DNA of 21,415 nt from Salisapilia sapeloensis. Its lineage: Eukaryota; Oomycota; Peronosporomycetes; Peronosporales; Salisapiliaceae. A program made the position numbers and the translations under genes. This document shows positions 10,024 through 19,378 of this stretch, piece after piece. Position 1 is the stretch's first letter. Every line of letters begins with the position of its first letter. The notes below the pieces were generated by a model. It saw only the letters and a program-made list of their open reading frames with translations, did no database searches and was not told the origin of the DNA. Where the stretch lies: the NCBI GenBank assembly GCA_023334545.1, contig JAADVB010000285.1, forward strand, positions 1 through 21,415, written 5' to 3'.

Positions 10024-12027
10024 ATGGCTCCACGACTTCATTATCGAATAAAATGGAAATTCTTGCTGCTCAATTTGTTCCTGATGAACACTGATTGCTG
10101 TGCGAAGGAGATTGAGCTATTTAAACCAGAGTACTGGAGCTGGTTCTACCGCTGGCATCGAGGTGCTGCTTGGCTGTTCCATGAATCCACACACCCTTGT
10201 CTTAATTCAAGCAACGTTTGCTCTTTTTCTCAAGTGATAAGACAAGAACAGGCTTGTAAGCTGTATGTAAACACAACTTTAGTGTCTCATATGGACAGTG
10301 TTGAGCTTCGTCCACAACTGAACGAGTACAATATGTCTGCTGGTGACTTTATCGGTGTCTACTGCACCAACATTGAAGAACAAAATAGTGACATGATGTC
10401 TATCAAAGACTATGCAGACTTTTGTGATTACGTTTTGATGCCTTTAAATGATACATCCGTCGCTATTGGGCCGCTTGTTAATGCTAGAGGCTCCTACCAG
10501 TTCCGATACCTACAGAAGACTGGCGATAACAAGTATAAAGTCATCGCTGAATCTGCCCTTGTAGAAATGGAAAGAGGTCCTTCGGAACCACTCCAAATTC
10601 GATTAGCACTAACAGACAATCCTGGGGAGATGCGTATCATGTGGACAACCGGGCGCGTATGGAATCCGTTCGTTCAATACGGAGTAGAAATTGACGCGCT
10701 AGATCACTTTGCTATGGTAAATAATGCAACCGATGTTACAAGTGATGCAGCTGGGACAACGTATGATGCCTCGGACATGTGCCATGAACCAGCGACTACA
10801 AGGTCGTCCATGTATTACATGCATCCTGGTTATACACACGATGCAGTCATGAGTGGACTACAATCCGGTCAGACATACTTTTATCGCACTGGCAGTAAGA
10901 CTGGAGTCAGCAGTGCTGTTTATAATTTTACCCTACCTCCTTTGAAAGGAGAGTCTTCAACGACCTCTCCCCAAAGCTTCATTATCTTCGGAGATCTTGG
11001 ATCAAGCGTTCTTGAACCTCGTAACGTACGAGACTCGGAGCGTTCCTTCTTCAATAAAGACCTTCTTTCACGGCCTAAAGGCCCTAGTGATAAACGTACA
11101 GTCATGCAACGGGTCTATCAGGATATTCGTAGCAAAGAGTATGACTACCTTCATGTGCTCCATATCGGCGATTTATCCTATGCAAAAGGAAAGGGTTTCA
11201 TGTGGGATCAATTCGGAGCAATCATAGAGCCTATTGCATCTCACATTCCATATCACGTCGGCATTGGCAATCATGAATATGACTACACTGTCAATGGCTT
11301 GCATCATGATCCGTCAGGGGGTGATGCCTCTCATTCGAATGGATGGCATCCAAAGACTGGAAACTTTGGCAACGACTCAAACGGCGAGTGTGGAGTGCCG
11401 ACTGCCAGACGGTTCCATATGCCGGATAATGGAAATGGTGTCTTCTGGTATAGCTTTAGCATTGGACTCGTACATCACATCGTCATCAGTAGTGAGCATC
11501 GATGCGAAAGAAACGCTCCAATGATTCAATGGCTAATGCAAGAATTGCAAAGTGTAGATCGATCTGTAACACCGTGGTTGGTGCTGTATCTTCACCGACC
11601 ATTGTACTGCTCAGAGTATTACCTCGGCGATTTTAAAGTGACCCACATATTGCGGGCATGTCTGGAGGACTTGATTGCAGAACAACGCGTTGATATCGTC
11701 TTTAGTGGGCATTACCACGCGTATGAACGTACATGTCCAGTGCATCAAGGTGAATGCTACACACAGATTATCGAAAACGATCAAGAGGAAGCACATGCTC
11801 CAACACATATTATGATCGGGTCAGCTGGAGCAGAAGTTGATGATATGACTTATCTCAGTCGGTCGTACAGTGTGAATCGGCAGGAAGAGTATGGATATGG
11901 TAGGTTGCACGTGTATAACGGAACACATGCACTATTTGAATTTGTTCGTGCGCGAGATCGAAACATTAGTGATTCACATTGGATAATCTCGAGCCATAAA
12001 TGGGACCCACATCCCCGACTCAACTAG
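10024..12027 (+). CDS. Secreted purple acid phosphatase (metallophosphoesterase)
   Basis: An intron-free 667-residue protein. The N-terminus (KWKFLLLNLFLMNT, then D-C-C-A-K-E) is a likely signal peptide, so the enzyme is secreted or lysosomal/vacuolar. A fibronectin-like N-domain (~180-310) precedes the catalytic domain. The metal-binding motifs of purple acid phosphatases occur in order: GDLG (~323), GDLSY (D383), GNHEY (N416, H417), LHRP (H524) and GHYHAYER (H563, H565). SSEH and RPLYCS further place it with the large plant-type group (PAP27/nucleotide-pyrophosphatase-like) rather than the small mammalian type. Such enzymes use a Fe/metal dinuclear centre to hydrolyse phosphate esters and diesters, typically to scavenge phosphate. 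Several N-x-[ST] glycosylation sites are visible. It ends 65 bp from the convergent coiled-coil gene. Confidence 0.93.
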   Translation: MAPRLHYRIKWKFLLLNLFLMNTDCCAKEIELFKPEYWSWFYRWHRGAAWLFHESTHPCLNSSNVCSFSQVIRQEQACKLYVNTTLVSHMDSVELRPQLNEYNMSAGDFIGVYCTNIEEQNSDMMSIKDYADFCDYVLMPLNDTSVAIGPLVNARGSYQFRYLQKTGDNKYKVIAESALVEMERGPSEPLQIRLALTDNPGEMRIMWTTGRVWNPFVQYGVEIDALDHFAMVNNATDVTSDAAGTTYDASDMCHEPATTRSSMYYMHPGYTHDAVMSGLQSGQTYFYRTGSKTGVSSAVYNFTLPPLKGESSTTSPQSFIIFGDLGSSVLEPRNVRDSERSFFNKDLLSRPKGPSDKRTVMQRVYQDIRSKEYDYLHVLHIGDLSYAKGKGFMWDQFGAIIEPIASHIPYHVGIGNHEYDYTVNGLHHDPSGGDASHSNGWHPKTGNFGNDSNGECGVPTARRFHMPDNGNGVFWYSFSIGLVHHIVISSEHRCERNAPMIQWLMQELQSVDRSVTPWLVLYLHRPLYCSEYYLGDFKVTHILRACLEDLIAEQRVDIVFSGHYHAYERTCPVHQGECYTQIIENDQEEAHAPTHIMIGSAGAEVDDMTYLSRSYSVNRQEEYGYGRLHVYNGTHALFEFVRARDRNISDSHWIISSHKWDPHPRLN

Positions 12028-12044
12028 AATCAACTATCTACTTG

Positions 12045-12072
12045 TTTATTTTCATCTGAGCTCTTGTTTATT
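12045..12072 (-). terminator. Two candidate poly(A) signals of the coiled-coil gene
   Basis: AATAAA occurs twice on the minus strand, at 12072-12067 and 12050-12045, about 20 and 43 nt after the stop of the coiled-coil gene and inside the short gap to the convergent phosphatase gene. Confidence 0.4.
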
Positions 12073-12092
12073 CGTATCTTTACACTAGTACT

Positions 12093-13093
12093 TCATCGTA
12101 AACCTGGTAGCTGACTGTTCTTTGAAGGTGAACAAACACTACTTGGACGTAGATGTTGCTTCCGACTTGCCATTGCTGTTGTTGCTCTCTCCATTGGTGT
12201 ATGACGCAACACTGGTACACTGGAAGCACGTTCCATACACCTTTGTTCTTCCATCTCTTGTAGGCTTTGTAATGTTGGTACCTGCGGTTTGGATGAGAAT
12301 TCGGATGGTGTCCAAAGGCGATTTGCCTTCTTCCACTCATCGAAGCTAAGTAGTTCCGATTGATACTTTCCCATCGTTTGCTTTGTACCTTTTGGTCTAA
12401 GCTGAAAACCAATCTGAGTAGATTGCATGCTTAGGCGGCGATTGTCTTTACTTGAAGAAGCACTCGTACATCTCCTTGGGGATGCCATGTTGACGAAAGG
12501 ACCAACCTGACTGACCAGGCTATTGATTTCAACTTTCATATCGTCAATAATGTTCATTGCGGACTGTTCTCGCTGTTGGCTCGATTTACTTTCCATCCAA
12601 GCATGCTCGCATTCGTTCCGGTAGAAACTCATATCCTTGACATGCTTGTCGTGCACTCGATTCAGCGCTTCGATCGCTAAAGCTTCTGACACCAGTTCGT
12701 TCTTAAACTGACAGCACTAAATCAATGCATTAGACGAATACGATCTCTGTAGTACAACGATGTATAAGCATGTACTTTGTTCAACATCAAGCGATGGGCT
12801 TTTATCTCTTGCCGGAGAGTCGAGCTCAATTCTATATAATCGGCTCGAAAACGATCAAACATTGTCACCACTTTTTGACTTTCTTGAGTCAGATCCACCA
12901 TTTCATCTTCTAATGGTTCATCGTCGATTAATGTCGTATATGCTTCCACATCTCCATCGTCTTCATTGACTCCCTCCGCTTCTATAATCGCCTTGTTTTC
13001 TACTACCTTTCCACTTCTCTTCGCTTTTCTATCTTCATCCTTACGATGCCTTGGTCTAGACTGGTTGATCGAAATACTCTTCCGTCGACTCAT
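12093..13093 (-). CDS. Coiled-coil protein of unknown function (two exons)
   Basis: I do not recognise this family. Exons on the minus strand are 13093-12776 and 12716-12093, giving 313 residues. The 59 nt intron (GTACAT...TTTAG, with a CTAAT branch-like site) is phase 0 and removes an in-frame stop. Splicing joins LMLNK to CCQFKNELVSEA, so a predicted helix runs on unbroken across the junction, which supports it. Residues 1-60 are basic then acidic and look disordered. Residues ~65-180 form a long coiled coil (SQKVVTMFDRFRADY to MKVEINSLVSQV). The rest is Ser/Lys-rich, with FDEWKKANRLWTP as its most structured-looking motif. An in-frame ATG at 13168 would add 25 residues but overlaps a repeated promoter motif, so 13093 is preferred. 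The composition suits a structural or cytoskeletal protein; that is inference only. Confidence 0.75.
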
Positions 13094-13148
13094 ATGCAGT
13101 GAAATGTTATGCGAAACAATGAAAGATGTGGCAAAGTCGAGAAACGGA

Positions 13149-13168
13149 CATGGTAACCTAGACAACAT
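13149..13168. repeat. Copy 1 of a 20 bp direct repeat in a bidirectional promoter
   Basis: acatggtaacctagacaaca matches 13325-13344 at 18 of 20 positions, in the same orientation, 176 bp apart. It lies nearer the coiled-coil gene. It could be a transcription-factor or initiator element shared by the two divergent genes. Confidence 0.55.
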
Positions 13169-13184
13169 CAGTTTCTGGCATATT

Positions 13185-13230
13185 TAGCCCAAGCTTAATG
13201 CACAATGACTTTTATAGCCCATTGTTAATG
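13185..13230. repeat. TAGCCC-N4-TTAATG twice with a 30 bp period
   Basis: The pattern TAGCCC, four variable bases, TTAATG occurs at 13185-13200 and 13215-13230. The spacing of 30 bp is about three helical turns and places the two copies on the same DNA face. It sits between the two copies of the 20 bp repeat in the 339 bp gap (13094-13432) between divergent genes. Confidence 0.45.
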
Positions 13231-13324
13231 AGCACGACCCTTCTGTAAACTGTTGTATAGTCCACCGGACCTCTGCAGAGCCACTGAAATGATGGACAAA
13301 CGCTAGCGCTTCCCAAAGCTCTCC

Positions 13325-13344
13325 ACATGGTAACCTGGACAGCA
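13325..13344. repeat. Copy 2 of the 20 bp direct repeat, upstream of KLHDC4
   Basis: acatggtaacctggacagca pairs with 13149-13168 and lies about 90 bp before the KLHDC4-type start codon. The two mismatches are transitions (A/G). Confidence 0.55.
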
Positions 13345-13432
13345 CCGGGTGCTAGGGTACTATCATGGTACGACGAGGGCACACTTACCACTCGCCATTC
13401 ACCTTCCGACCCAAGTGCCCAGATTGATTAGC

Positions 13433-15496
13433 ATGGCAAAGAAGAAGGCTGGTGGCAAAGGCAAGGCCGATAAGGACGTCTCGAAGGCCCAGCGTCAAGA
13501 AGCAAAGAAGGCCAAGCAGGCTCAGAAAGGTGCAAAGAAAGACAAGAAGAAGCAGGGCGAGGATGAGGAAGAAGACATCGAGGCTCTATTGAACGAGTTT
13601 ATGCAAAAGGATAAAGACCGGAAGGAAGTGACGGTTGAAAAGGTGGATCAGCCAAGTCCTCGATCCAACTTTACCATGACATTAGTTCCGAATACGAATG
13701 AGTTTGTCATGTTCGGAGGCGAGTACTTTGATGGCGACGTGAACGAATGTTTCAACGACGTCTTCCGTTGGCAACCAGACGCGAGCGAGTGGAAGCAGGT
13801 GTCTTCTCCGAACACACCTCCGCCTCGTTGCAGCCACCAAGCTGCTGTCTTCCGAGATCATCTCTACATCTTCGGCGGTGAATTTGCTACGGCAGATCAA
13901 TTCCATCACTACCGAGTACGTATTTTATAGCCTCTTGGGTCAATTCTTGATCTGACGAGTACCTTTTGATAGGATCTATGGCGTTTGGACTTGAAAACGA
14001 ATGCGTGGGAGCAGATGGATGAAAAGGGAGGTCCGTCGCCCCGTAGTGGTCATCGCATGGTCGTCTGGCGTAACTTCCTCGTTGTCTTCGGAGGTTTCTA
14101 CGAAGCTGCTCGTGAAACCAAGTGGTTCGATGACCTCTATCTCTTCAGTCTCGTGGATCTCAAGTGGCGTAAGATTACATTCCCATCTCATCGTCAAGTC
14201 CCCGCCGCTCGCAGTGGCTGTCAATTAGCTGTCCATCCATCGAAAGACATTGTCTTTATCTATGGCGGGTATGCGAAAGTCAAGAACGCAGGAGAGAAGT
14301 TGGAAGGAAAAGTGTACACAGACTTGTGGGCATTGGACCTCGCTCCTGTCCTTAAGAGCCAGAACCCTGTCTTTGAGAAGCTGTCGAGAAAGGGCACACC
14401 TCCGTCTCCACGCAGTGGCTGCACCGTTGCGACGCACAAGCAGCGGTTCATCCTGTTCGGAGGTGTGTACGACGAAGAGCAGCGTCGACATGAGATCCAG
14501 TCGACGTTCTTTAACGACTTGTTCGTGTACGACATGGACCGACGTCGATGGTTTGAGTTCCGACTGCGAGGGAAGAAAGAGGCGAAGAGTCGTCGACGAA
14601 AAAAGAAGGTAGATACAGAAACAGAGGTGAAGGAAGAGGAAGAAGAAGAGGGTGAAGACGACTTTGATCGGATGATTGAGAACCAGTTCGGGTACGTCGA
14701 TGAAGAAGGAAATATTGTGTACATTGAGGATGAGGAAGAAAAGGTGGAGCCGATTGAGATTGAAGAGGAGGAAAGCAAGGAAGAACCAATTGAGGTGGAA
14801 GAAGAGGAAAGCAAGGAAGAACCGGAAGAAGTGAAGGAAGTGCCGGTCGTAGAGACGCCAGTGGAAGAAGCTCCGAAGCCATGCGCACGTATCAACCCTG
14901 CGATCTGCGTCCGGAACAGCACGCTCTTCGTCTACGGTGGTATGGTGGAAGATGGTGATCGAGAGATTACACTGGACGATTGCTGGACGTTGGACCTGAA
15001 GAAACTGGATGAATGGAAATTAATGCTGGAGGGTACAGCGTCGGAGCAGGTATGGCGTGGCACCTCTAGTGATACGGAGGAAGAGGAGGAGGATTCGGAT
15101 GAAGAAGAGGAGGATGCAGTAGAGAAAATGGCCAACGTCTTGGAAGAGAAAGAGGAATCGAAACTGGACCGTAAGGCCATTCGGGCCGAGAAGGAGAAGC
15201 TACAGGAACAGCTCAACCTCGGCGACGTGATGTCGACGCCTCAGATGGGCGAGAACCTACGAGACTTCTTTGCTCGAACGGATGAGTTCTGGGCAAGTAA
15301 AATAGCAGAGCGACCGGATGCAGTCGAGAGACAGTTGGATCGAAAGGAGCTGAAGCGAGAAGGTTTCTTCTTGGCGGAAGATCGGTACAATGAGTTGCTG
15401 CCGATCTTGGAACGTCTGGACGTGCTGGAGAAGGAGCAGCAGGAGGCTGAAGCGCAGTATGAAGCATCTAAGAAGGGAAGTAAGAAGCGAAGATAG
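13433..15496 (+). CDS. KLHDC4: Kelch-repeat protein, KLHDC4/Kel3 type with C-terminal DUF4110
   Basis: Exons 13433-13915 and 13973-15496 give 668 residues. The 57 nt phase-0 intron (GTACGT...GATAG) falls between HHYR and DLWRLDL, within a motif conserved in human KLHDC4. The Lys-rich N-terminus (residues 1-65) is followed by at least five Kelch blades with the typical PRSGH/PRSGC and FGG/YGG pairs (FVMFGGEYF, LYIFGGEF, LVVFGGFY, IFIYGGYAKV-like, FILFGGVY). A long acidic Glu-rich insert (~375-455) precedes the last blade (TLFVYGGMVEDGDRE), and the C-terminus (NLRDFFARTDEFW, LKREGFFLAEDRYNEL) is the DUF4110 domain of fungal and plant homologues. The propeller is a protein-interaction scaffold; the precise role of this family is not well defined. 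It ends 30 bp from the convergent MinD gene. The N-terminal ATG at 13433 suits the family; an upstream in-frame extension is unlikely. Confidence 0.93.
14753..14824 (+). repeat. 36 bp tandem duplication in the acidic insert of the Kelch gene
   Basis: Two in-frame 36 bp units, 14753-14788 and 14789-14824, each encode I-E-[IV]-E-E-E-E-S-K-E-E-P. This is a minisatellite-like expansion within an already Glu-rich, disordered linker, so probably neutral. Confidence 0.85.
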
Positions 15497-15526
15497 ACGG
15501 ACTTTCAACTACCTTGTTTTAGTTTT

Positions 15527-16552
15527 TTATGAGAAGAGGCGAGTGAATAAACCTTTCGGTCGTTCGGCATCGAGGAAACGCATCGGCTTCTCCTCTCCGA
15601 GGAAGCGAGCCACTGCATCTTCAAAAGCATAGGCAGCGTTCTCACCTTCCGATAGAATGACTGGCTGACCCATGTTAGAAGACGTTAGGACGTGCGTGCT
15701 CTCTGGCACGACGCCAAAGACAGGCAAGCCTAGCATCTCCTCAATGTCCTATGCGCATGTTAGTACGTTATATAAATATTGACAATATGTGTACATACAT
15801 CGACGGATAGACAGTCATCGGATTGGACTCGCTTGGCGTCGTACCGGTTGATGAGAAGCTGCTGTTTCACTCGACCGCGGTTCTCCTGTGCCTTGAGAGA
15901 CTTGCTAGCAATGTACCCGATCATCTTGTCCGAATCACGGCAAGATGAGATCTCGGGATTCGTCACAAGAACAGCTTCGTCGGCAAAGTACATGGCGTGT
16001 CGGGCTCCAGACTCGATTCCAGCAGGAGAGTCGCACAGGATGTAGTCGAAGTCCTTTTTAAGTTCATCCAAGACCTCTTCGACTCCAGCTTCCGTCAACG
16101 CTTCCTTATCACGCGTTTGGCTGGCAGCTAGAAGCGACAGATTATCTAGACGCTTGTCCTTGATCAGAGCTTGGTTCAGCTTGCACTGCTTTTCAATGAC
16201 GTGGATGAAGTCGAAGATGACTCTGCGCTCACATCCCTATTCGCATTTGTTAGAAGCAGATAGCTAAATGTCAAAATGAGGTGCATACTAAATGCAAGTC
16301 TAAATTGCGAAGTCCGATGTCAAAGTCGATCAAACAGACTCGATACCCTCGTTGTGCCAAGCCGTAACCTAGACTGGCGGTTACCGTCGTTTTCCCGACG
16401 CCACCTTTACCTGACGTGACCACGACTACACGGCCTTCCCCGTCGTTTTTACGAGCAGCAGTGGATGCAAAGTAGCGTCCGGATGCTGCATTCACTACGG
16501 ATCGCCGTTGCAGTCCTTGCAAGTGACTCTGAAGCTTGAGTAGTGATCGCAT
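15527..16552 (-). CDS. minD: MinD ATPase, probably mitochondrial (three exons)
   Basis: Septum-site-determining ATPase of the bacterial Min system, encoded in the nucleus. Exons on the minus strand are 16552-16289, 16236-15799 and 15748-15527, giving 307 residues. Introns are 52 and 50 nt, phase 0; the second has a perfect TACTAAC branch site. Residues 1-~36 (Arg/Ser/Ala-rich, no acidic residue) look like a mitochondrial presequence. The ParA/MinD core follows: deviant Walker [10 protein letters not shown] (48-56), [28 protein letters not shown] (Walker B/switch II), [11 protein letters not shown] and [10 protein letters not shown]. The C-terminus [16 protein letters not shown] plus LFTRLFS parallels the membrane-binding amphipathic helix of bacterial MinD, so membrane association should be retained. 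Similarity to bacterial MinD is very high. No MinC, MinE or FtsZ gene is in the window. Mitochondrial Min proteins are known from several protists, including stramenopiles; no plastid-type bipartite leader is seen. Confidence 0.95.
15546..15551 (+). terminator. Candidate poly(A) signal of the Kelch gene, inside MinD exon 3
   Basis: AATAAA lies 50 nt after the KLHDC4-type stop codon and falls inside the last coding exon of the convergent MinD gene. If used, the two transcripts overlap at their 3' ends. Confidence 0.4.
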
Positions 16553-16786
16553 GTTCTGATCTCAGCGATGAAAAGGATAAGCACGAAGTAGGTTTGGTAG
16601 ATATGAACGAGTCTTAGGCACGAGTGAGTCCTCGAAAAGGAATGAGCCTTGGACACAGATGAGCTTTTCGATTTGATGTCCACCATAAGTGTCAATGTTA
16701 CGAACCTAGCGCTAGTCTAGTTACGAACATGGTGGCATTATCTGAGAATCGAGCAAGTAGATCAGATACATACTGGAATCATTAGC
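16553..16786. promoter_or_regulatory. Bidirectional promoter, MinD / RCC1-BTB
   Basis: This 234 bp gap between divergent starts contains TTACGAAC twice as a direct repeat (16698-16705 and 16721-16728, 23 bp apart). Between them is a perfect 10 bp palindrome, CTAGCGCTAG (16706-16715). The arrangement resembles a compact factor-binding cluster about 60-90 bp upstream of the RCC1-BTB ATG. No known oomycete factor can be assigned from the sequence. Confidence 0.45.
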
Positions 16787-19238
16787 ATGGCGTTGTACGT
16801 GTGGGGTGCGAATGGAGCGCAGCAACTTGGCCTAGATGAAGAGGGAAAGCAGATTTTTGAAGTGGTATGGTTTTATCGATTTATTCCAATGATTTGGAAG
16901 GATAAAGGGGAGAATAGCTGATATGATACATGATAGCGCAAGGTGGATGCGTTTGCAGCAGAAGAAATTACGGACTTTTCAGCTGGAGAACATCATAGTC
17001 TTGCTGTGAATGAGTTTGGCGATGTATTTGCTTGGTACTTTATTTACAAATCCTCCTCTCGAATCCAAGTTTGTAAGATTGTGCTTGGTATAGGGGAAGA
17101 GGAAGAGAGGGACAGCTTGGATTGGGTCGAGAAAAGGAGGAAATCGCTACGCCGGAACGTGTTCCGGCTTTAGAAGGACAGATTATTGTCAAGACGTCAT
17201 GTGGAGACTCCCATTCGCTCGCGTTATCGGCATCGGGGTACTCCATCCATACCACAAGTATCGATAGATGCATCTAAATCCTTGCACACACAGATCTGTA
17301 TTCATGTGGGGACTTGTACCGGAAGGTCGAAAAGGTCAAAGTGAAGAAAAAATCGATCAAGAGTCCATCTCACTCGCTGGTATGGAGCAGCAGGATCCAT
17401 TGCCACAAGAGCAGTTCAATCGTCACATGGACAGTATCATGCAACGCCGCGTCGAGTCTTCCTATGCTCAATTTGAGACCATCAACGGCGCAGCACCAGT
17501 GACGGAGAATTCAAAAGAGAGAGAACGAACTGTTAGAGTTCCTTCCTTCTCTCCTCAACTATGCAAGTCTCTCAATAGCTATTACATTGTCAGCATATCC
17601 GCCGGGTTTGCACATTCCATGGCTATCACTTCCACCGGTACACTCTTAGCCTGTGGATACAATGACAGTGGACAGCTCGGCTTGGGCCATCGTCGTAACA
17701 TCTCGACGTTCGTCCAAGTCGAGACGCTGAAAGACTACTGTATCTATGACGTTGCTTGCGGTCATCAGCATTCCCTCGCGTGCACCTCCATAACCGAAAC
17801 GAATGCTTCCTCAGGTAAATTGTTTTCGTGGGGATTAGGAGCCTTTGGTCAATTAGGCACAGGGTACATTACAATCTCGTACGCTCCAGAGGAAGTACCT
17901 GGCATGACTGAACCAGTTGTCTCCGTTGCAGCTGGAGGCCATCATAGCGTCACTGCGACTGCCTCTGGTCGAGTATATTCCTTTGGACATGCAGAATACG
18001 GTCAACATGGTGTCAGCCAACGAGCACACGATTTAAATAGTGGTCGAGAGTACCTCAGTCCAAAGGTACAAAAGTATCTTGACGATAACAACATTCGCAT
18101 CTCTCGCGTTACTTGTAGTGCACACAGTACCTTTGGATTATCTTGGGACAACATTATGTATTCCTGGGGATGGAACGCTTTTGGTGTGCTTGGAAATGGC
18201 AAGGTGCAATTGTCTGTAGATCCGCAGCCTGTGGACAAGCTAAAGGATACTTCCGTCTCACACATTGGAGCTGGAGCGAACCATGCTGGTGCCATTGCCA
18301 AGGCTAGAGGATCACATTACTCTCTTCGTTACAACCGAGTATTTGATCAAGAAGAGTTTATCGATCTTGTCTTCATCGTCGGAGGCGTCGAACGTACGGA
18401 ATTAAAAGCGCATCGAGCGATTGTAGCGACGAGGAACTTGTACTTGAAAGGATTGCTGGATACGATGGAAAGAGTGGGTGAAATGGATGAGCATGGAAAA
18501 TTGGTTGTTGATGCGTTTGACGATGTCGACACGGCACTCTTCATGGCATTCCTCTTGTTCCTCTATACTGCTCGCGTATCGATCGCATCGCATCGTCGTA
18601 ACGCGTTGGGAGAACTTGCGAAGAGAATGCATCAGGATGATCTCGAAATGGAGTGTCAAGCTGCTTGGAAACGCACGACCAAACGAGATGCTGCGGCGGA
18701 GGATGTAGCGCTCCCATTCGTCCAGGCAATGGAAACACTCGTGCTCTCGCCTAGATACGCTGACGTGGAATTTCTGTGGCCAAATGGCGAGGACTACGAT
18801 GTCATTCCGGGTCATAAGGCTGTACTATCCCAAGTGGACTACTTCCACACGATGTTCACAGGTGGATTCCTGGAAGGGTCTACTCAGACACTTGAAGTGG
18901 ATACTTCCCAAGATATCCATCGAATCCCACTTCAATTCATGCCGCATGATGGAGTGACCCAAGATGCGTTCCGACTGGCGCTCGGCTGGATTTACACCGG
19001 ATCTTTCAAGCCTATAGAGCAGTGCGATCCGAATGAGCTCATGGATGTTTATGTAACCGCAAGCTTGCTTGGACTGCATGTCCTCGAAAACAAATGTGAG
19101 CTTCACCTGGCATCCTTACTACCACAGTTGGACGAAGCATCCATGAAGGCATGCTTGGACTTTGCGATGAACTTTGGCGCCCATCGTTTAGCGACAGCCG
19201 CCAAATCTGCAAGTGAAAAGAGAGAAATGAAGTCGTGA
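16787..19238 (+). CDS. RCC1-repeat protein with two BTB domains (four exons)
   Basis: Exons 16787-16864, 16937-17034, 17094-17237 and 17294-19238 give 754 residues. The introns (72, 59 and 56 nt) are placed so that RCC1 blade motifs are restored: exon 1 begins MALYVWGANGAQQLGL; exons 2/3 join to FAWGRG..GQLGLG; exons 3/4 join to HSLALSASGSVFMWG. Residues 1-~445 form an RCC1 beta-propeller with repeated W-G-x-N/F-x-x-x-G-x-L-G and H-S-x-A/T motifs, including CGYNDSGQLGLG and WGLGAFGQLGTG. Two BTB/POZ domains follow, at ~458-570 (FIDLVFIVGG, LKAHRAIVATRNLYLKG) and ~594-720 (ADVEFLWPNG, GHKAVLSQVDYFHTMFTGGF). BTB domains commonly recruit cullin-3, so a ubiquitin-ligase adaptor with the propeller as substrate binder is plausible but inferred. 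Nothing suggests nuclear Ran exchange. It lies 140 bp tail-to-tail from the astacin. Confidence 0.9.
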
Positions 19239-19378
19239 AAACTTTTGCTAGTGTATTTGTCTTCAAAGAAACTGTGTTATTTCGGTCTTCAGGGTAAGTT
19301 GTGCTAGAAAATTTGAAAGTACGCGTTGACACTCGCAAGGACGAGACCACACTGAAACGATGACGGAAAGTAAGAGCC

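Noticed and set aside
9491-10051. 186-codon plus-strand frame across RRP36 and its promoter
   Set aside because: Antisense to the four RRP36 exons and running through its introns; the RRP36 reading is supported by consistent splice sites and conserved motifs.
13094-13168. 25-residue N-terminal extension of the coiled-coil protein from ATG 13168
   Set aside because: It overlaps the repeated 20 bp motif and is hydrophobic/aromatic, unlike the body of the protein; kept only as an alternative start.
14260-14922. 220-codon minus-strand Ser-rich frame in the Kelch gene
   Set aside because: It is the antisense reading of Glu/Lys-rich codons (GAA/GAG giving TTC/CTC/TCT); composition only.
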